In this document: positions 8,216 to 16,283 of the stretch, piece after piece
Layout of the letters: every line of letters begins with the position of its first letter
Numbering within the stretch: position 1 is the first letter of the stretch
NCBI GenBank assembly: GCA_035652535.1
Contig: DASRDP010000143.1
Location: 1-43,789 of the forward strand
From: Chloroflexota bacterium
GTDB taxonomy: Bacteria; Chloroflexota; UBA6077; SHYK01
Reading direction: 5' to 3'
Length of the DNA: 43,789 bases
Program-made: the position numbers and the translations under genes
Notes under the pieces: model-generated
What the model saw: the letters and a program-made list of their open reading frames with translations, nothing else
What the model was told of the DNA's origin: nothing
The model's database searches: none

Positions 8216-8251
8216 CCATGATGTGTCCCGGTCCGCCGATCAGTATCATGG
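8216..8251. promoter_or_regulatory. Inverted repeat in the MFS/SBP divergent intergenic region
   Basis: CCATGAT (8216-8222) and ATCATGG (8245-8251) are perfect reverse complements separated by 22 bp, in the 151-bp gap between two divergent genes. The right arm overlaps TATCAT, a -10-like hexamer for the downstream gene at 8288. It could be an operator shared by both genes. No regulator is encoded next to it. Confidence 0.25.
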
Positions 8252-8287
8252 TGCCATCGCACGATTTCCGATGGGCAGGAGAAAGGC

Positions 8288-10039
8288 ATGGGACGGGGGA
8301 TCCTGTGGGTACTTCGCGACAGGGTGCGGTGGCACGCGTCCCGCGCATTCGTGCTTCTGGTCACCGCTCTGGTTGGATGCACGACCACACCCGCAAGCGT
8401 CGGCCAATCAACAGCGCCGAGGGACACGGGGCAGGCAGACCGCCCGCTGGTGATTCTGGTCGGCGTGGAACCGGCCACGGTCGCAACGAGGGGATTTGTC
8501 CAGAAGGGAGCAGGCCTCCACGTCGCGCTGCGCATCTTCAACGCGCTGCCCACCCTCATCGATGCCCGGGGCCAACCTCAACCCGAGCTGCTCGCAAGCA
8601 TCCCCGCGCTCCACACCGATACGTGGCAGGTGTTTCCCGATGGCACCATGCGCACTCTGTACACCTTGCGGCCCAATCTCACGTGGCACGACGGCGAGCC
8701 GCTCACCGCGAACGACTTCGAGTTCGCCTGGCACGTGTATTCCACGCCCGAGCTTGGCCTCGCCAGCCAGCCGCCCATGTCGTCGATCACAGACCTGGAA
8801 GTTCTCGATCGCGAGCACTTCGTGATCAACTGGAGCGTGCCCTACCCCGATGCCAACACCCTCTCGCTGTACAACCGGGAGTTCCCCCCGCTCCCGCAGC
8901 ACATCCTGGCGGGCGCTTTCGATCAGATGGCGTCGACCGGTCGCGATGCGTTCGCCACCAATTCGTTCTGGGGACCCGAATACATAGGAGCGGGACCCTA
9001 CCGCATGCAGCAATGGCAGCAGGGCGGGTCCATCGACGCGATCCGGTTTGAAGGCTACCCGCTGGGCGCGCCAAAGATCGCTCGCATCCAGCTGCGATTC
9101 GGGAACGATCAGAACGTGGTGATGGCGACGCTGCTTTCGGGGGAGGCGCACGTGGCGACGGACAGCTCGATCGCCCAGGCTGCCGAGACCTTACGGGCGC
9201 AGTGGGCCCAGACGAACGATGGCGCGGTCTTTCGCTGGCCCAACGCCTGGCACGCCACGGCCTTCCAGCTTCGCCCCGATTTAGCAAATCCGAACGCCAT
9301 TCTCGACGTCCGCGTACGAAAGGCAATCGCGCACGCCATCGACAAACAGGCGATAAACGAGGCCGTGTACGCGGGCCAGGCGATCTTCGCCGATACGCCC
9401 ATCTGGGAAGGCTCGGCATGGGGCGAGGCCCTGGATGACTCCATCACGACGTATCCGTATGATCCCCGAACCACTGAGGCGCTGATGAGTCAGGCCGGCT
9501 TCGTCAAAGGGAGCGACCGCTTCTACCAAGGAGCGGACGGGCGGCTGTCGCTCGAGCTGGTCACGAATCAGAATCCCGATTTCGTTCGCGAGATTCTCGT
9601 GATGGCCGATGGGCTCGGTCGCGCGGGGTTCGATATTCAACAGAAGGTGCTCCCGTCCGCGCAGTCGCGGGATGGGCAGGTCCGCGCGACATTCCCTTCG
9701 ATGTTCACGAGCAATACAAACCTGGGTGATTCCGCGCTGAACTACCTGGCGATTAGCCAGATCCCCAGCCAGGCGAACCGATGGGTTGGAGGCAATCGCG
9801 GTGGCTGGGTCTCCCCGGAGTTTGACCGGATCCTCAGCAGCTTCAACACCACGCTGGATCGCGGAGAGCGCGTGGACCTGGTGCGTCAGATGCTTCGCAT
9901 TTACAGCGACGACCTACCGCTGGTGTCGCTCTTCTTCAGCGCGCAGCCGTTCGCCTACGTTCGAGGGTTGACAGGTCCCGCTATCGCCGTTCCGGAGTCG
10001 AACCTCGCATGGAACGTGTACGAGTGGGAGTTCAGGTAA
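8288..10039 (+). CDS. Family-5 ABC solute-binding lipoprotein
   Basis: 583 residues. An N-terminal lipoprotein signal ends with lipobox L-V-G-C at about residues 28-31. The mature part has the family-5 pattern: V-F-P-D-G-T-M-R-T-L-Y-T-L-R-P-N-L with W-H-D-G-E-P-L-T-A after it, then D-V-R-V-R-K-A-I-A-H-A-I-D and a C-terminal W-N-V-Y-E-W-E-F-R. Length is normal for the family, so it looks intact. It should be a membrane-anchored receptor for an organic solute in an ABC import system. The ATG has AGGAG seven bases upstream. The amidohydrolase gene follows after 46 bp and is probably co-transcribed. This is the same pairing as at 1-1997, with gene order reversed. No permease or ATPase genes are present. 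Confidence 0.92.
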   Translation: MGRGILWVLRDRVRWHASRAFVLLVTALVGCTTTPASVGQSTAPRDTGQADRPLVILVGVEPATVATRGFVQKGAGLHVALRIFNALPTLIDARGQPQPELLASIPALHTDTWQVFPDGTMRTLYTLRPNLTWHDGEPLTANDFEFAWHVYSTPELGLASQPPMSSITDLEVLDREHFVINWSVPYPDANTLSLYNREFPPLPQHILAGAFDQMASTGRDAFATNSFWGPEYIGAGPYRMQQWQQGGSIDAIRFEGYPLGAPKIARIQLRFGNDQNVVMATLLSGEAHVATDSSIAQAAETLRAQWAQTNDGAVFRWPNAWHATAFQLRPDLANPNAILDVRVRKAIAHAIDKQAINEAVYAGQAIFADTPIWEGSAWGEALDDSITTYPYDPRTTEALMSQAGFVKGSDRFYQGADGRLSLELVTNQNPDFVREILVMADGLGRAGFDIQQKVLPSAQSRDGQVRATFPSMFTSNTNLGDSALNYLAISQIPSQANRWVGGNRGGWVSPEFDRILSSFNTTLDRGERVDLVRQMLRIYSDDLPLVSLFFSAQPFAYVRGLTGPAIAVPESNLAWNVYEWEFR

Positions 10040-10085
10040 CGAAGCGACAATGGCGGCAACTTCCCGCACCGACGAGGAGGACCCG

Positions 10086-11291
10086 ATGGCTCGCAGCTAT
10101 CCGATCATCTCAGCCGACTCACACCTGCAGATCGCCGCGGAGCGCTGGACCTGGCGCGTGCCACCCAAGTACCGCGACTGCGCCCCGAAGACGATTCAGC
10201 TGCCGGACGGGACCGACGCGACGGTCGTGCTGGATGGCAGGCCCGAGATGTGTACCGCTGGTCTTTCGGGCCTTCCGTACGAGAAACGGACGCCCAACCT
10301 CGGTCGATTCGATTCAGCCCCCGGTCGAGGGAGCCCTCAGCAGCGGTTGCAGGAGCAAGATATCGACGGGGTCGACGGGGAGATCATGTACGCATCGCCC
10401 GCTGGGGCCGACTCCTACCGACGGATCAAGGCGAAGGACGTCGCGGCCTATGCGGCCGTGATCCATGCCTACAACGAGTTCCTGGCGGAGGAGTACTGCA
10501 CGGCATCGCCGCATCGGCTGATGGCCATGGGGATGATTCCGGACTCCGGGATCGATGACGCGGTGGCGGAGCTGGAGTACTGCGCCGCCAGCGGCCTGAA
10601 GGGCGTCTGCCTGACGCGGTATCCCAGCGGTCAGGAGTATCCCACGCCCGAGGACGACCGCTTCTGGGAGCGCGCGCTCGAGCTGAACATGCCTCTGACC
10701 GCGCACATGTACCTTGCCGGGGCCGGGGCAGATGCTGGCCACCCGCCATTCCCACTCCCGTGGGAGCAAGCCGGGCTGCCGTACGATCTGCGGGACGTGG
10801 CCCGGGGCCTCGATCCCTTTTCGAAGTTCACGATGTACGCGGTGCGCGGCGCCGGAAACGCCGTCCAGATGATTTTCGACGGATTGTTCGAGCGCTTCCC
10901 CGGTCTGCGCTTCTACTTCGCCGAGACGATGGTGGGCTGGCTGCCTCACTTCCTGGAGACGCTCGACGACCAGTACCAGCGTCACATCTCCTGGTCGTCG
11001 CGCTATCTGGGCGTGCGCAAGCTCGATCGGATGCCCAGCGAGTACGTGCGCGAGCACTTCTACTGGGGATTCATGAAGAATCCGGTCGGCGTACGCATGC
11101 GCCACGAGATCGGTGTCAACCGCATGATGTGGGCGAACGATTTCCCCCACGCGGAGAGCGATTGGCCGGAGTCGCAGCAGGCGATCGAGGTGACGTTCGC
11201 GGGGGTGCCGGAAGACGAGCGGGCCCAGATGTTGAGCGGCAACGTCTGCGACTTCTTCCACCTCGATCCGGAGGCTTACCTCTCGGCCTGA
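10086..11291 (+). CDS. Amidohydrolase-2 family metal-dependent hydrolase/decarboxylase (paralogue)
   Basis: 401 residues. The N-terminal I-I-S-A-D-S-H-L-Q gives the Asp-x-His metal site; P-L-T-A-H-M, F-A-E-T-M-V-G-W-L-P and W-A-N-D-F-P-H-A-E-S-D-W-P-E-S follow in family order, the last carrying the metal-binding Asp. It shares long stretches with the protein at 834-1997 (for example Q-R-L-x-E-Q-D-x-D-G-V-D-x-E-I and Y-P-T-P-E-D-D-R-F-W), so the two are paralogues in the ACMSD/resorcylate-decarboxylase-like superfamily. The frame is open from 10050 but the ATG at 10086 has GAGGAGG at ideal spacing and keeps the conserved N-terminus. It is the second gene after a binding lipoprotein. Its last 16 bp overlap the convergent VOC gene. 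Confidence 0.9.
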   Translation: MARSYPIISADSHLQIAAERWTWRVPPKYRDCAPKTIQLPDGTDATVVLDGRPEMCTAGLSGLPYEKRTPNLGRFDSAPGRGSPQQRLQEQDIDGVDGEIMYASPAGADSYRRIKAKDVAAYAAVIHAYNEFLAEEYCTASPHRLMAMGMIPDSGIDDAVAELEYCAASGLKGVCLTRYPSGQEYPTPEDDRFWERALELNMPLTAHMYLAGAGADAGHPPFPLPWEQAGLPYDLRDVARGLDPFSKFTMYAVRGAGNAVQMIFDGLFERFPGLRFYFAETMVGWLPHFLETLDDQYQRHISWSSRYLGVRKLDRMPSEYVREHFYWGFMKNPVGVRMRHEIGVNRMMWANDFPHAESDWPESQQAIEVTFAGVPEDERAQMLSGNVCDFFHLDPEAYLSA

Positions 11292-11665
11292 GTGACCCGC
11301 AGCTCGATCTCGTTGCCGTCCGGGTCATTGACGCGGAACTGGATCCAGCCGCGGCCCACGTCCTTCGGGCCGTCCCACGGCTTGGCGCCGTGGGCGCGCA
11401 CGTAGTCCAGCAGCTCGTCGATGCTGCGATCGGTCCTGAGAAACAGGGCGAGGTGCTGGAGATTTTGCCCGTCCGGCCGCGGCGTGTAGTTGGGCTCGTG
11501 ATGGAGCAACACGCGGGTCGCGGGACCAAGCGCCATGGGCGTGTTGACGGCGCCGGTCGCAGCGGTGCGACCCCCGAACATCTCATAGAAGGCGATCGAC
11601 TTCTCCAGATCTCGAACGCGCAGCACGATGTGATCGAGGCTCTCGACGATGAATGGGCTCTCCAC
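11276..11665 (-). CDS. VOC-superfamily (glyoxalase/extradiol-dioxygenase fold) protein
   Basis: 129 residues from a GTG at 11665, preceded by GGGAGGA; a TTG seven codons upstream is an alternative. One VOC module is present with plausible metal ligands: His in L-D-H-I-V-L, His in N-L-Q-H-L-A-L-F and Glu in G-N-E-I-E-L near the C-terminus. This triad is what glyoxalase-I and extradiol-type enzymes of the vicinal-oxygen-chelate fold use, so it may be catalytic. It follows the CpaF-like gene on the same strand after 43 bp and its 3' end overlaps the amidohydrolase by 16 bp tail to tail. Substrate unknown; a part in aromatic-ring metabolism is suggested only by neighbours. Confidence 0.85.
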   Translation of the reverse strand: MESPFIVESLDHIVLRVRDLEKSIAFYEMFGGRTAATGAVNTPMALGPATRVLLHHEPNYTPRPDGQNLQHLALFLRTDRSIDELLDYVRAHGAKPWDGPKDVGRGWIQFRVNDPDGNEIELRVTQAER

Positions 11666-11708
11666 GTTCCGTCGTCCTCCCTGCAAAGTCAGCGGTATGC
11701 GGCGGAGA

Positions 11709-13079
11709 TCAATCCGGGAGGGTGATCCCCGCGTCGTGCAGTCGACGAATCAGGCCGGAGCCTTGACCGGTCTCAACGAATCGCCCGGCGGCCGCCCCAT
11801 CATGCGGTATCTCGAATCGGAATGCGTCGTTGAGCGCGAGTTGGCCGGCCGCGTCGAGCCCGGCGACTTGGCTGATGCTGGTGACCTTGCGCGCTCCGTC
11901 GCCCCCTCGGTCCACGTGGACGACCACGTCCACGCACGCGGCGATCCACTCACGGATAGCGGACGGTGTGGCATGGGTACCGGCGGATGACGCGAGGTGC
12001 TGCACCCAGCCGAGGGCTTGGGTCGGCGATGCGCCCTCGACCGCCGTCAGCCATCCCCGGACGCCGCGAGTCATGGCCTCCAGCATATCCAGCGCCTCGG
12101 GGCCAGTGCACTGAGCAAGAACGATTCGGTCGGGACGGAGGGCCAGGGCATTGCGGAGGAGTTGAGTCGCTCCGATCTCGCCGTGGCCACTCGCATCAGC
12201 AGGCCGTTCTTCCAGAGCGACCACCGGGGCGTCGCCGAGCAGAGTGGGGCCCCTCCCGACCATGGTAACGAACTCCCCCGCGGGAATGAACGAGCAGAGG
12301 AGATTCAATAGCGTCGTCTTTCCCGCGCCGGGTGGGCCGGTCACGACGATGTTGAGCTTCGCCATGACGCAGGCACGCAGCAGCGCCACCATCTCGCCGG
12401 TGAGGAATTCGCGCCCGAGCAGGTCACTGGCGCTCAGCTGCTCGGTCCGCGGTCGCTGGATGGCGATGACGGACCCACGCGCGGACACCGGCGGGATCGC
12501 CACGGACACGCGGCTGCCATCGGACAGCGAGCCGAGCCAGACGGGGTTGGACTCATCCACGCGCTGCCCATCCGACGCGACCAATCGGTCGATGAAGAGG
12601 CGAACCTGGGATTCGTTGTCGAGCTGCACGTCCGTGAGATGGAACTTGCCCCCCTCCCGGATGTAGACCTGCTGCGGCCCGATGACGAGGACCTCCTCGA
12701 CGGTCGGGTCCCGCACGAACGGCTCGAGGGGGCCCAGGCCTATGAGGTCCGCGACGATGACTTCGAACAGGCTTTCCAGCGCCGATTCGGATAGCTCGAT
12801 CGTCTGGCTTTCCACGATCTGGTCGAAGAGCTCGCGGATGTGCTGGCGCATGCCGGACTTGGTGGCGGCGCCCGGGCGGCGCTCCAGATTGGCGACGATT
12901 CTGGTCTTCACCCAGCTCTTCAGGTCCGCGTCCGAGCTAATGGTTTCCGGCGGCCCCGCCGTGGCTCTTGCATTGGTCGAATCACTGGTGGCCTGAGACC
13001 CTCCCGGTGTCGCGGTTGCCGATTCAGGAGATGGGGGACTGGATGGATTCGCGGATCCAAGGCGGTTCAAAAGTCCCAT
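11709..13079 (-). CDS. CpaF/TadA-type secretion ATPase with degenerate catalytic motifs
   Basis: 456 residues. An N-terminal Ser/Pro/Ala-rich linker (1-50) precedes the CpaF N-domain and a C-terminal ATPase domain. Walker A is intact: G-P-P-G-A-G-K-T-T at 248-256. The other motifs are not. The Asp box, normally T-I-E-D-x-x-E-L, reads T-M-V-G-R-G-P-T-L. Walker B, normally V-G-E-x-R-G-x-E-A-x-D-M-L, reads L-A-Q-C-T-G-P-E-A-L-D-M-L, with Gln323 for the catalytic Glu. The His box, normally L-T-T-I-H-A-N-S-P, reads L-T-A-V-E-G-A-S-P. It probably binds nucleotide but hydrolyses it poorly or not at all. No other pilus or secretion gene adjoins it; a CpaE-like gene lies 13 kb away. The frame is full length without stops, so it is under some selection. 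Confidence 0.88.
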   Translation of the reverse strand: MGLLNRLGSANPSSPPSPESATATPGGSQATSDSTNARATAGPPETISSDADLKSWVKTRIVANLERRPGAATKSGMRQHIRELFDQIVESQTIELSESALESLFEVIVADLIGLGPLEPFVRDPTVEEVLVIGPQQVYIREGGKFHLTDVQLDNESQVRLFIDRLVASDGQRVDESNPVWLGSLSDGSRVSVAIPPVSARGSVIAIQRPRTEQLSASDLLGREFLTGEMVALLRACVMAKLNIVVTGPPGAGKTTLLNLLCSFIPAGEFVTMVGRGPTLLGDAPVVALEERPADASGHGEIGATQLLRNALALRPDRIVLAQCTGPEALDMLEAMTRGVRGWLTAVEGASPTQALGWVQHLASSAGTHATPSAIREWIAACVDVVVHVDRGGDGARKVTSISQVAGLDAAGQLALNDAFRFEIPHDGAAAGRFVETGQGSGLIRRLHDAGITLPD

Positions 13080-13210
13080 GGCAGCCTCACCACGTCGTAT
13101 CGGTCAGAGCACTGCATTATGGGAGATGACCTGCCCGCTGTCGATCCCGGTTCGTCCCGCGGATCCAACGACTGGACTCGGGCTGGATTCCCGAATTTGG
13201 ACGCGTGTCC

Positions 13211-13229
13211 CAACGCGATAGACGCGTTG
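13211..13229 (+). promoter_or_regulatory. Putative operator: 7-bp inverted repeat overlapping a -35 element
   Basis: CAACGCG-ATAGA-CGCGTTG is a perfect 19-bp inverted repeat whose right arm overlaps the -35-like TTGTGC of the third Rieske gene. A second, imperfect palindrome (TTGG...CCAA, 13197-13213) abuts it on the left. The layout is what a repressor site, or a site for an activator touching -35, would look like. The regulator is not adjacent. Confidence 0.4.
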
Positions 13230-13255
13230 TGCGCGGCTCGCGGGCTGCGTACACT
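13227..13255 (+). promoter_or_regulatory. Putative sigma-70-type promoter for the third Rieske gene
   Basis: TTGTGC (13227-13232) and TACACT (13250-13255) are separated by exactly 17 bp, about 95 bp before the ATG at 13349. Both hexamers are partial matches (-35 keeps TTG, -10 four of six). Confidence 0.35.
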
Positions 13256-13348
13256 ACGCTCGGTCATCCGGCGACCGTCCGCCATATGGGCGATCACGCG
13301 GGCGTCCCCGAGCAAGCGCGGGACACAGTTTGACTTGGGAGACTGATG

Positions 13349-14659
13349 ATGCTGTCCAAGGAAGAGAACGAGCTCATCACCCGAACCGGACCTGGAACGC
13401 CCGGCGGGGAGATGTTTCGGCGATTCTGGCTGCCGGCCTGCCTGTCGTCCGAGCTACCGGAGCCGGACGGTGACCCAGTCCGTGTCCGACTGTTGGGGGA
13501 GGACCTGGTCGCCTTTCGCGATAGTCGCGGACGGGTCGGGCTGATGCCCGAGAACTGTCCGCATCGCGGAGCGGCGCTGTATTTCGGGCGCAACGAGGAA
13601 GGCGGCCTGCGCTGTCTCTACCACGGGTGGAAATGCGACGTCGACGGGAATCTCCTCGACACGCCGTGTGAGCCCGAAGGGAGTGTCGTCCGGGACCGCG
13701 TCAAGGCTGACGTGTACCCAGTGCACGAACAGGGGGGCGTGATCTGGGCCTACCTTGGGCCCCGCGGAACACGGCCGCCATTCCCCGATTTCCATTGGAC
13801 TCTGGTGCCGGCGCCGAATCGGTCCATCAAGAAAGTCTTCGAGGAGTGCAACTACTTGCAGAGCCTCGAAGGCTCCATGGACCGCTCCCACAATCCGGTC
13901 CTGCACGATGGGCGCGACATCATGCGGTATCCGGATGAACAGGCCCATCTGCGTCAGAAGCCCCGCCGCGTCGAGGTTGTCGATACACGATACGGCCTGG
14001 TTCACGTGGCGACGCAGCCTGATCCTCGAGACCCGGGGGGCGGGAAGGCAGTCTCCGCTCGGCCGTTCGTCGTGCCATTCACCTCGTACGTCACCGGTCC
14101 CGAATCGGGAAATTGGGGCGATGCGAGCTGCGACGTGGGCGCGCACCCGTGGGGTGTGCACCTGTTCGTCCCAGCGGATGACTACAGCAACTGGTACTAC
14201 GAGATTCGCTACCATCCCAGCATGGAGGTAGACCAAATCGAGCCGGATCGCTTTCTGGTGGTGGGCGTCGACATCGACGAGTCCGGGCGGAAGATCAAGC
14301 GTCGGCTGGAGAATCGGTACCTGCAGGACCGAGGTGCGATGCGGGCCAAACGCACGTTCTCCGGCATTCCCGGCCGACCCCACGAGGATATGGCGATGAT
14401 CGAGTCCATGGGGCCGATCTACGACCGAACACGAGAGCATCTGGGGCTGGCCGACGTGGTCACCATTCGGCTTCGGCAGCGCCTGCTGGACGCGGTGCGA
14501 GCGGTACAGGACGGACGAGAGCCCCCTGGCCTCGATCCTACGATCCCATACGACCGGCTCGCCGTCTTCAGTCGAGTCGTGCCGAGCGACACGCCCTGGC
14601 AGGCGGCCGGAATGGACATCGGTGATGCGGCCGCGCTCCCGGCGAGCGCGCTACGGTAG
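13349..14659 (+). CDS. Rieske non-heme iron oxygenase, phthalate 4,5-dioxygenase-like
   Basis: 436 residues starting M-L-S-K-E-E-N-E-L-I-T-R-T-G-P-G-T-P. Two ATGs are adjacent (13346, 13349); the second matches relatives and is seven bases after GGGAG. Rieske ligands are C70-x-H72 and C90-range C89-x-x-H92 (C-L-Y-H-G-W). The catalytic motif L-E-G-S-M-D-R-S-H-N-P-V-L-H gives the bridging Asp178, His181 and His186, all in normal places. It is closest to the protein at 2026-3321 (shared stretches such as F-G-R-N-E-E-G-G-L-R-C-L-Y-H-G-W) but keeps the Asp that one has displaced. It stands alone between divergent cpaF-like and convergent GT87 genes, behind its own putative promoter and operator. 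No reductase partner nearby; substrate unknown. Confidence 0.92.
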   Translation: MLSKEENELITRTGPGTPGGEMFRRFWLPACLSSELPEPDGDPVRVRLLGEDLVAFRDSRGRVGLMPENCPHRGAALYFGRNEEGGLRCLYHGWKCDVDGNLLDTPCEPEGSVVRDRVKADVYPVHEQGGVIWAYLGPRGTRPPFPDFHWTLVPAPNRSIKKVFEECNYLQSLEGSMDRSHNPVLHDGRDIMRYPDEQAHLRQKPRRVEVVDTRYGLVHVATQPDPRDPGGGKAVSARPFVVPFTSYVTGPESGNWGDASCDVGAHPWGVHLFVPADDYSNWYYEIRYHPSMEVDQIEPDRFLVVGVDIDESGRKIKRRLENRYLQDRGAMRAKRTFSGIPGRPHEDMAMIESMGPIYDRTREHLGLADVVTIRLRQRLLDAVRAVQDGREPPGLDPTIPYDRLAVFSRVVPSDTPWQAAGMDIGDAAALPASALR

Positions 14660-14703
14660 GGACGAGCCCCCGGCCGATCGGCGATTTGCGCTCCTGTCCG
14701 TTG

Positions 14704-16059
14704 TCACCCGAGAGGTACGTCCGTCGACCACTCCACCTCGTGAGCCATCGCTGTGGACTCAGGGACCGCAGACCGGTGGAATGTGAGCGCGCTCCACGTG
14801 ACGAGGAGCAAATTGGCGAGAAACGGCGCGATCGGGTTGAGACTGAGATCGATGGCGGCCGCGAAGAGGGCAAGGTACGGGGCGAGAATCCACGCGGCGG
14901 CGATGCGCACGGGCAAGCGTCCCCGGCCGGCCAGGTAGAAGAGTGGCGCGCTGAGTAGCAGGCCGGTGTCGATAAGCGAATACCACGTCACACTGCAGGT
15001 CGCCGCGAGGGTCCCGAGCGTCATTGTCGCGAATGCGCGTGAATGAGGGCGTCGTGCTCGGTGCCACAGGGACAGCGCACACATGGCGGTGAGCAGCATG
15101 CCCGTGATCGCGACCGACCAGGCAATCGTCGGCGGGATCTGCGTCGCAAGCCGAACGGCCATGCCTCGCCAGTTCGGCATGATACTTGGCTGCGCCGTGA
15201 TGCCGTCCGCCGAGTACGACAGAATGAGCTGGGCCTCGCTCGCGAGGGCCTCGACACCTCCGACCGCCAGAGAGACGAGGATGACGGCGACAGCCATGGT
15301 GAGGAGTCCAAGGAGCATTCGCCATCGATGGGCGATGACCAGAGCCGGTGCGAAGAGGATCAACGTCTGGGGTTTGACGAGAAGCGCGCCTAGCCAGAGA
15401 CCCGACCGGTAGTCTGCCCCACGCATCCCGAGTCGGAGGAACTCTCCGAGCGCGATCAACAGAAAAGGGTTCACCTGGCCCCACCGCAATGAATACAAGG
15501 ACGGAAACGAGAGCACGACGGCGAGCCCGATGCTGCGCGACGAATGGATCCCCGTGGATCGCTTGAGCACGAGGAGATAGGCCGTGATCGCCGCGAGGCT
15601 CAGGGCGCTCCAGATCGCAAATCCGGTCGTCCAATCGACGAGGAGCAGCGGCTGGAACAAGACCAGGTAGGCGGGGAGATAGGGCACGTCCACGGTGACA
15701 AAATTCGTGCGGAACTGCCCTGGCTCCGAAAAGCCGACGAGGTGGCTCTCGAAGGCGCCGAGCAGCTGCAAGTCGTAGACCTTGGCATAGCCGTAATCGT
15801 GCGCCACCTCCGCGGCGGCTCGATAGGCCCGGAAATCGGAACCGGCCCACGCATAGAGGCCGTCACGCACGACGCCCTGGAGAATGACCAGGCCGTAGAT
15901 CGTGGCGAGCGCGAGAGCCGCGGCATTGATGCATCCCGCGGGCGACCACCGTGAGCGATAAGCAAGCCACAGCGTCCGAAATCTGCTGACTGCTGGGGAG
16001 GCGCCCCGGACGGCGAGAAGGGGCCTGCAGACGGTCCGCGGGAGCCAATTTTGGTCCAT
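14704..16059 (-). CDS. GT87 / DUF2029 family membrane glycosyltransferase
   Basis: 451 residues from the ATG at 16059, which has AGGA four bases upstream; an in-frame ATG at 16128 lacks a ribosome site. The protein has many hydrophobic segments, roughly ten helices, in the GT-C layout. After the first helix comes W-A-G-S-D-F-R-A-Y, whose acidic residue sits where GT-C enzymes have their catalytic Asp, and mid-protein has L-R-W-G-Q-V-N-P-F-L-L-I-A-L-G, typical of GT87. Characterised GT87 members are polyprenyl-phosphate-dependent mannosyltransferases of the cell envelope. Here the sugar and acceptor are unknown. It is convergent with the third Rieske gene (44 bp apart) and divergent from the GGDEF-EAL gene; the 224-bp gap between them is relatively AT-rich and may hold both promoters. 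Confidence 0.85.
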   Translation of the reverse strand: MDQNWLPRTVCRPLLAVRGASPAVSRFRTLWLAYRSRWSPAGCINAAALALATIYGLVILQGVVRDGLYAWAGSDFRAYRAAAEVAHDYGYAKVYDLQLLGAFESHLVGFSEPGQFRTNFVTVDVPYLPAYLVLFQPLLLVDWTTGFAIWSALSLAAITAYLLVLKRSTGIHSSRSIGLAVVLSFPSLYSLRWGQVNPFLLIALGEFLRLGMRGADYRSGLWLGALLVKPQTLILFAPALVIAHRWRMLLGLLTMAVAVILVSLAVGGVEALASEAQLILSYSADGITAQPSIMPNWRGMAVRLATQIPPTIAWSVAITGMLLTAMCALSLWHRARRPHSRAFATMTLGTLAATCSVTWYSLIDTGLLLSAPLFYLAGRGRLPVRIAAAWILAPYLALFAAAIDLSLNPIAPFLANLLLVTWSALTFHRSAVPESTAMAHEVEWSTDVPLG

Positions 16060-16283
16060 TTCGTCCTGATCGCACGCGACTGGGGCTGTCGCGCTGTGAG
16101 CGGAGCGAAAGATACGACCGCGGATCATTACATGTCTATTACTGAGTGATTACGAATCTGTACATTCCGCCTCGGGGAGGGCGATATCATTTGACGCGGA
16201 CCGTGTAGACGAGGACATCCGCTTGGAACCCGCGACGGTGGTGCGTGGGCAGTCCACCCGCAGCGCGAAGCACGGAGGATCGA

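Noticed and set aside
13454-14440. 328-codon minus-strand frame
   Set aside because: Mirror of the third Rieske gene; no ribosome site or recognisable domain.
14673-14682. GCCGATCGGC palindrome between convergent Rieske and GT87 genes
   Set aside because: A 10-bp perfect palindrome with no loop and no T-tract; expected by chance in this composition.
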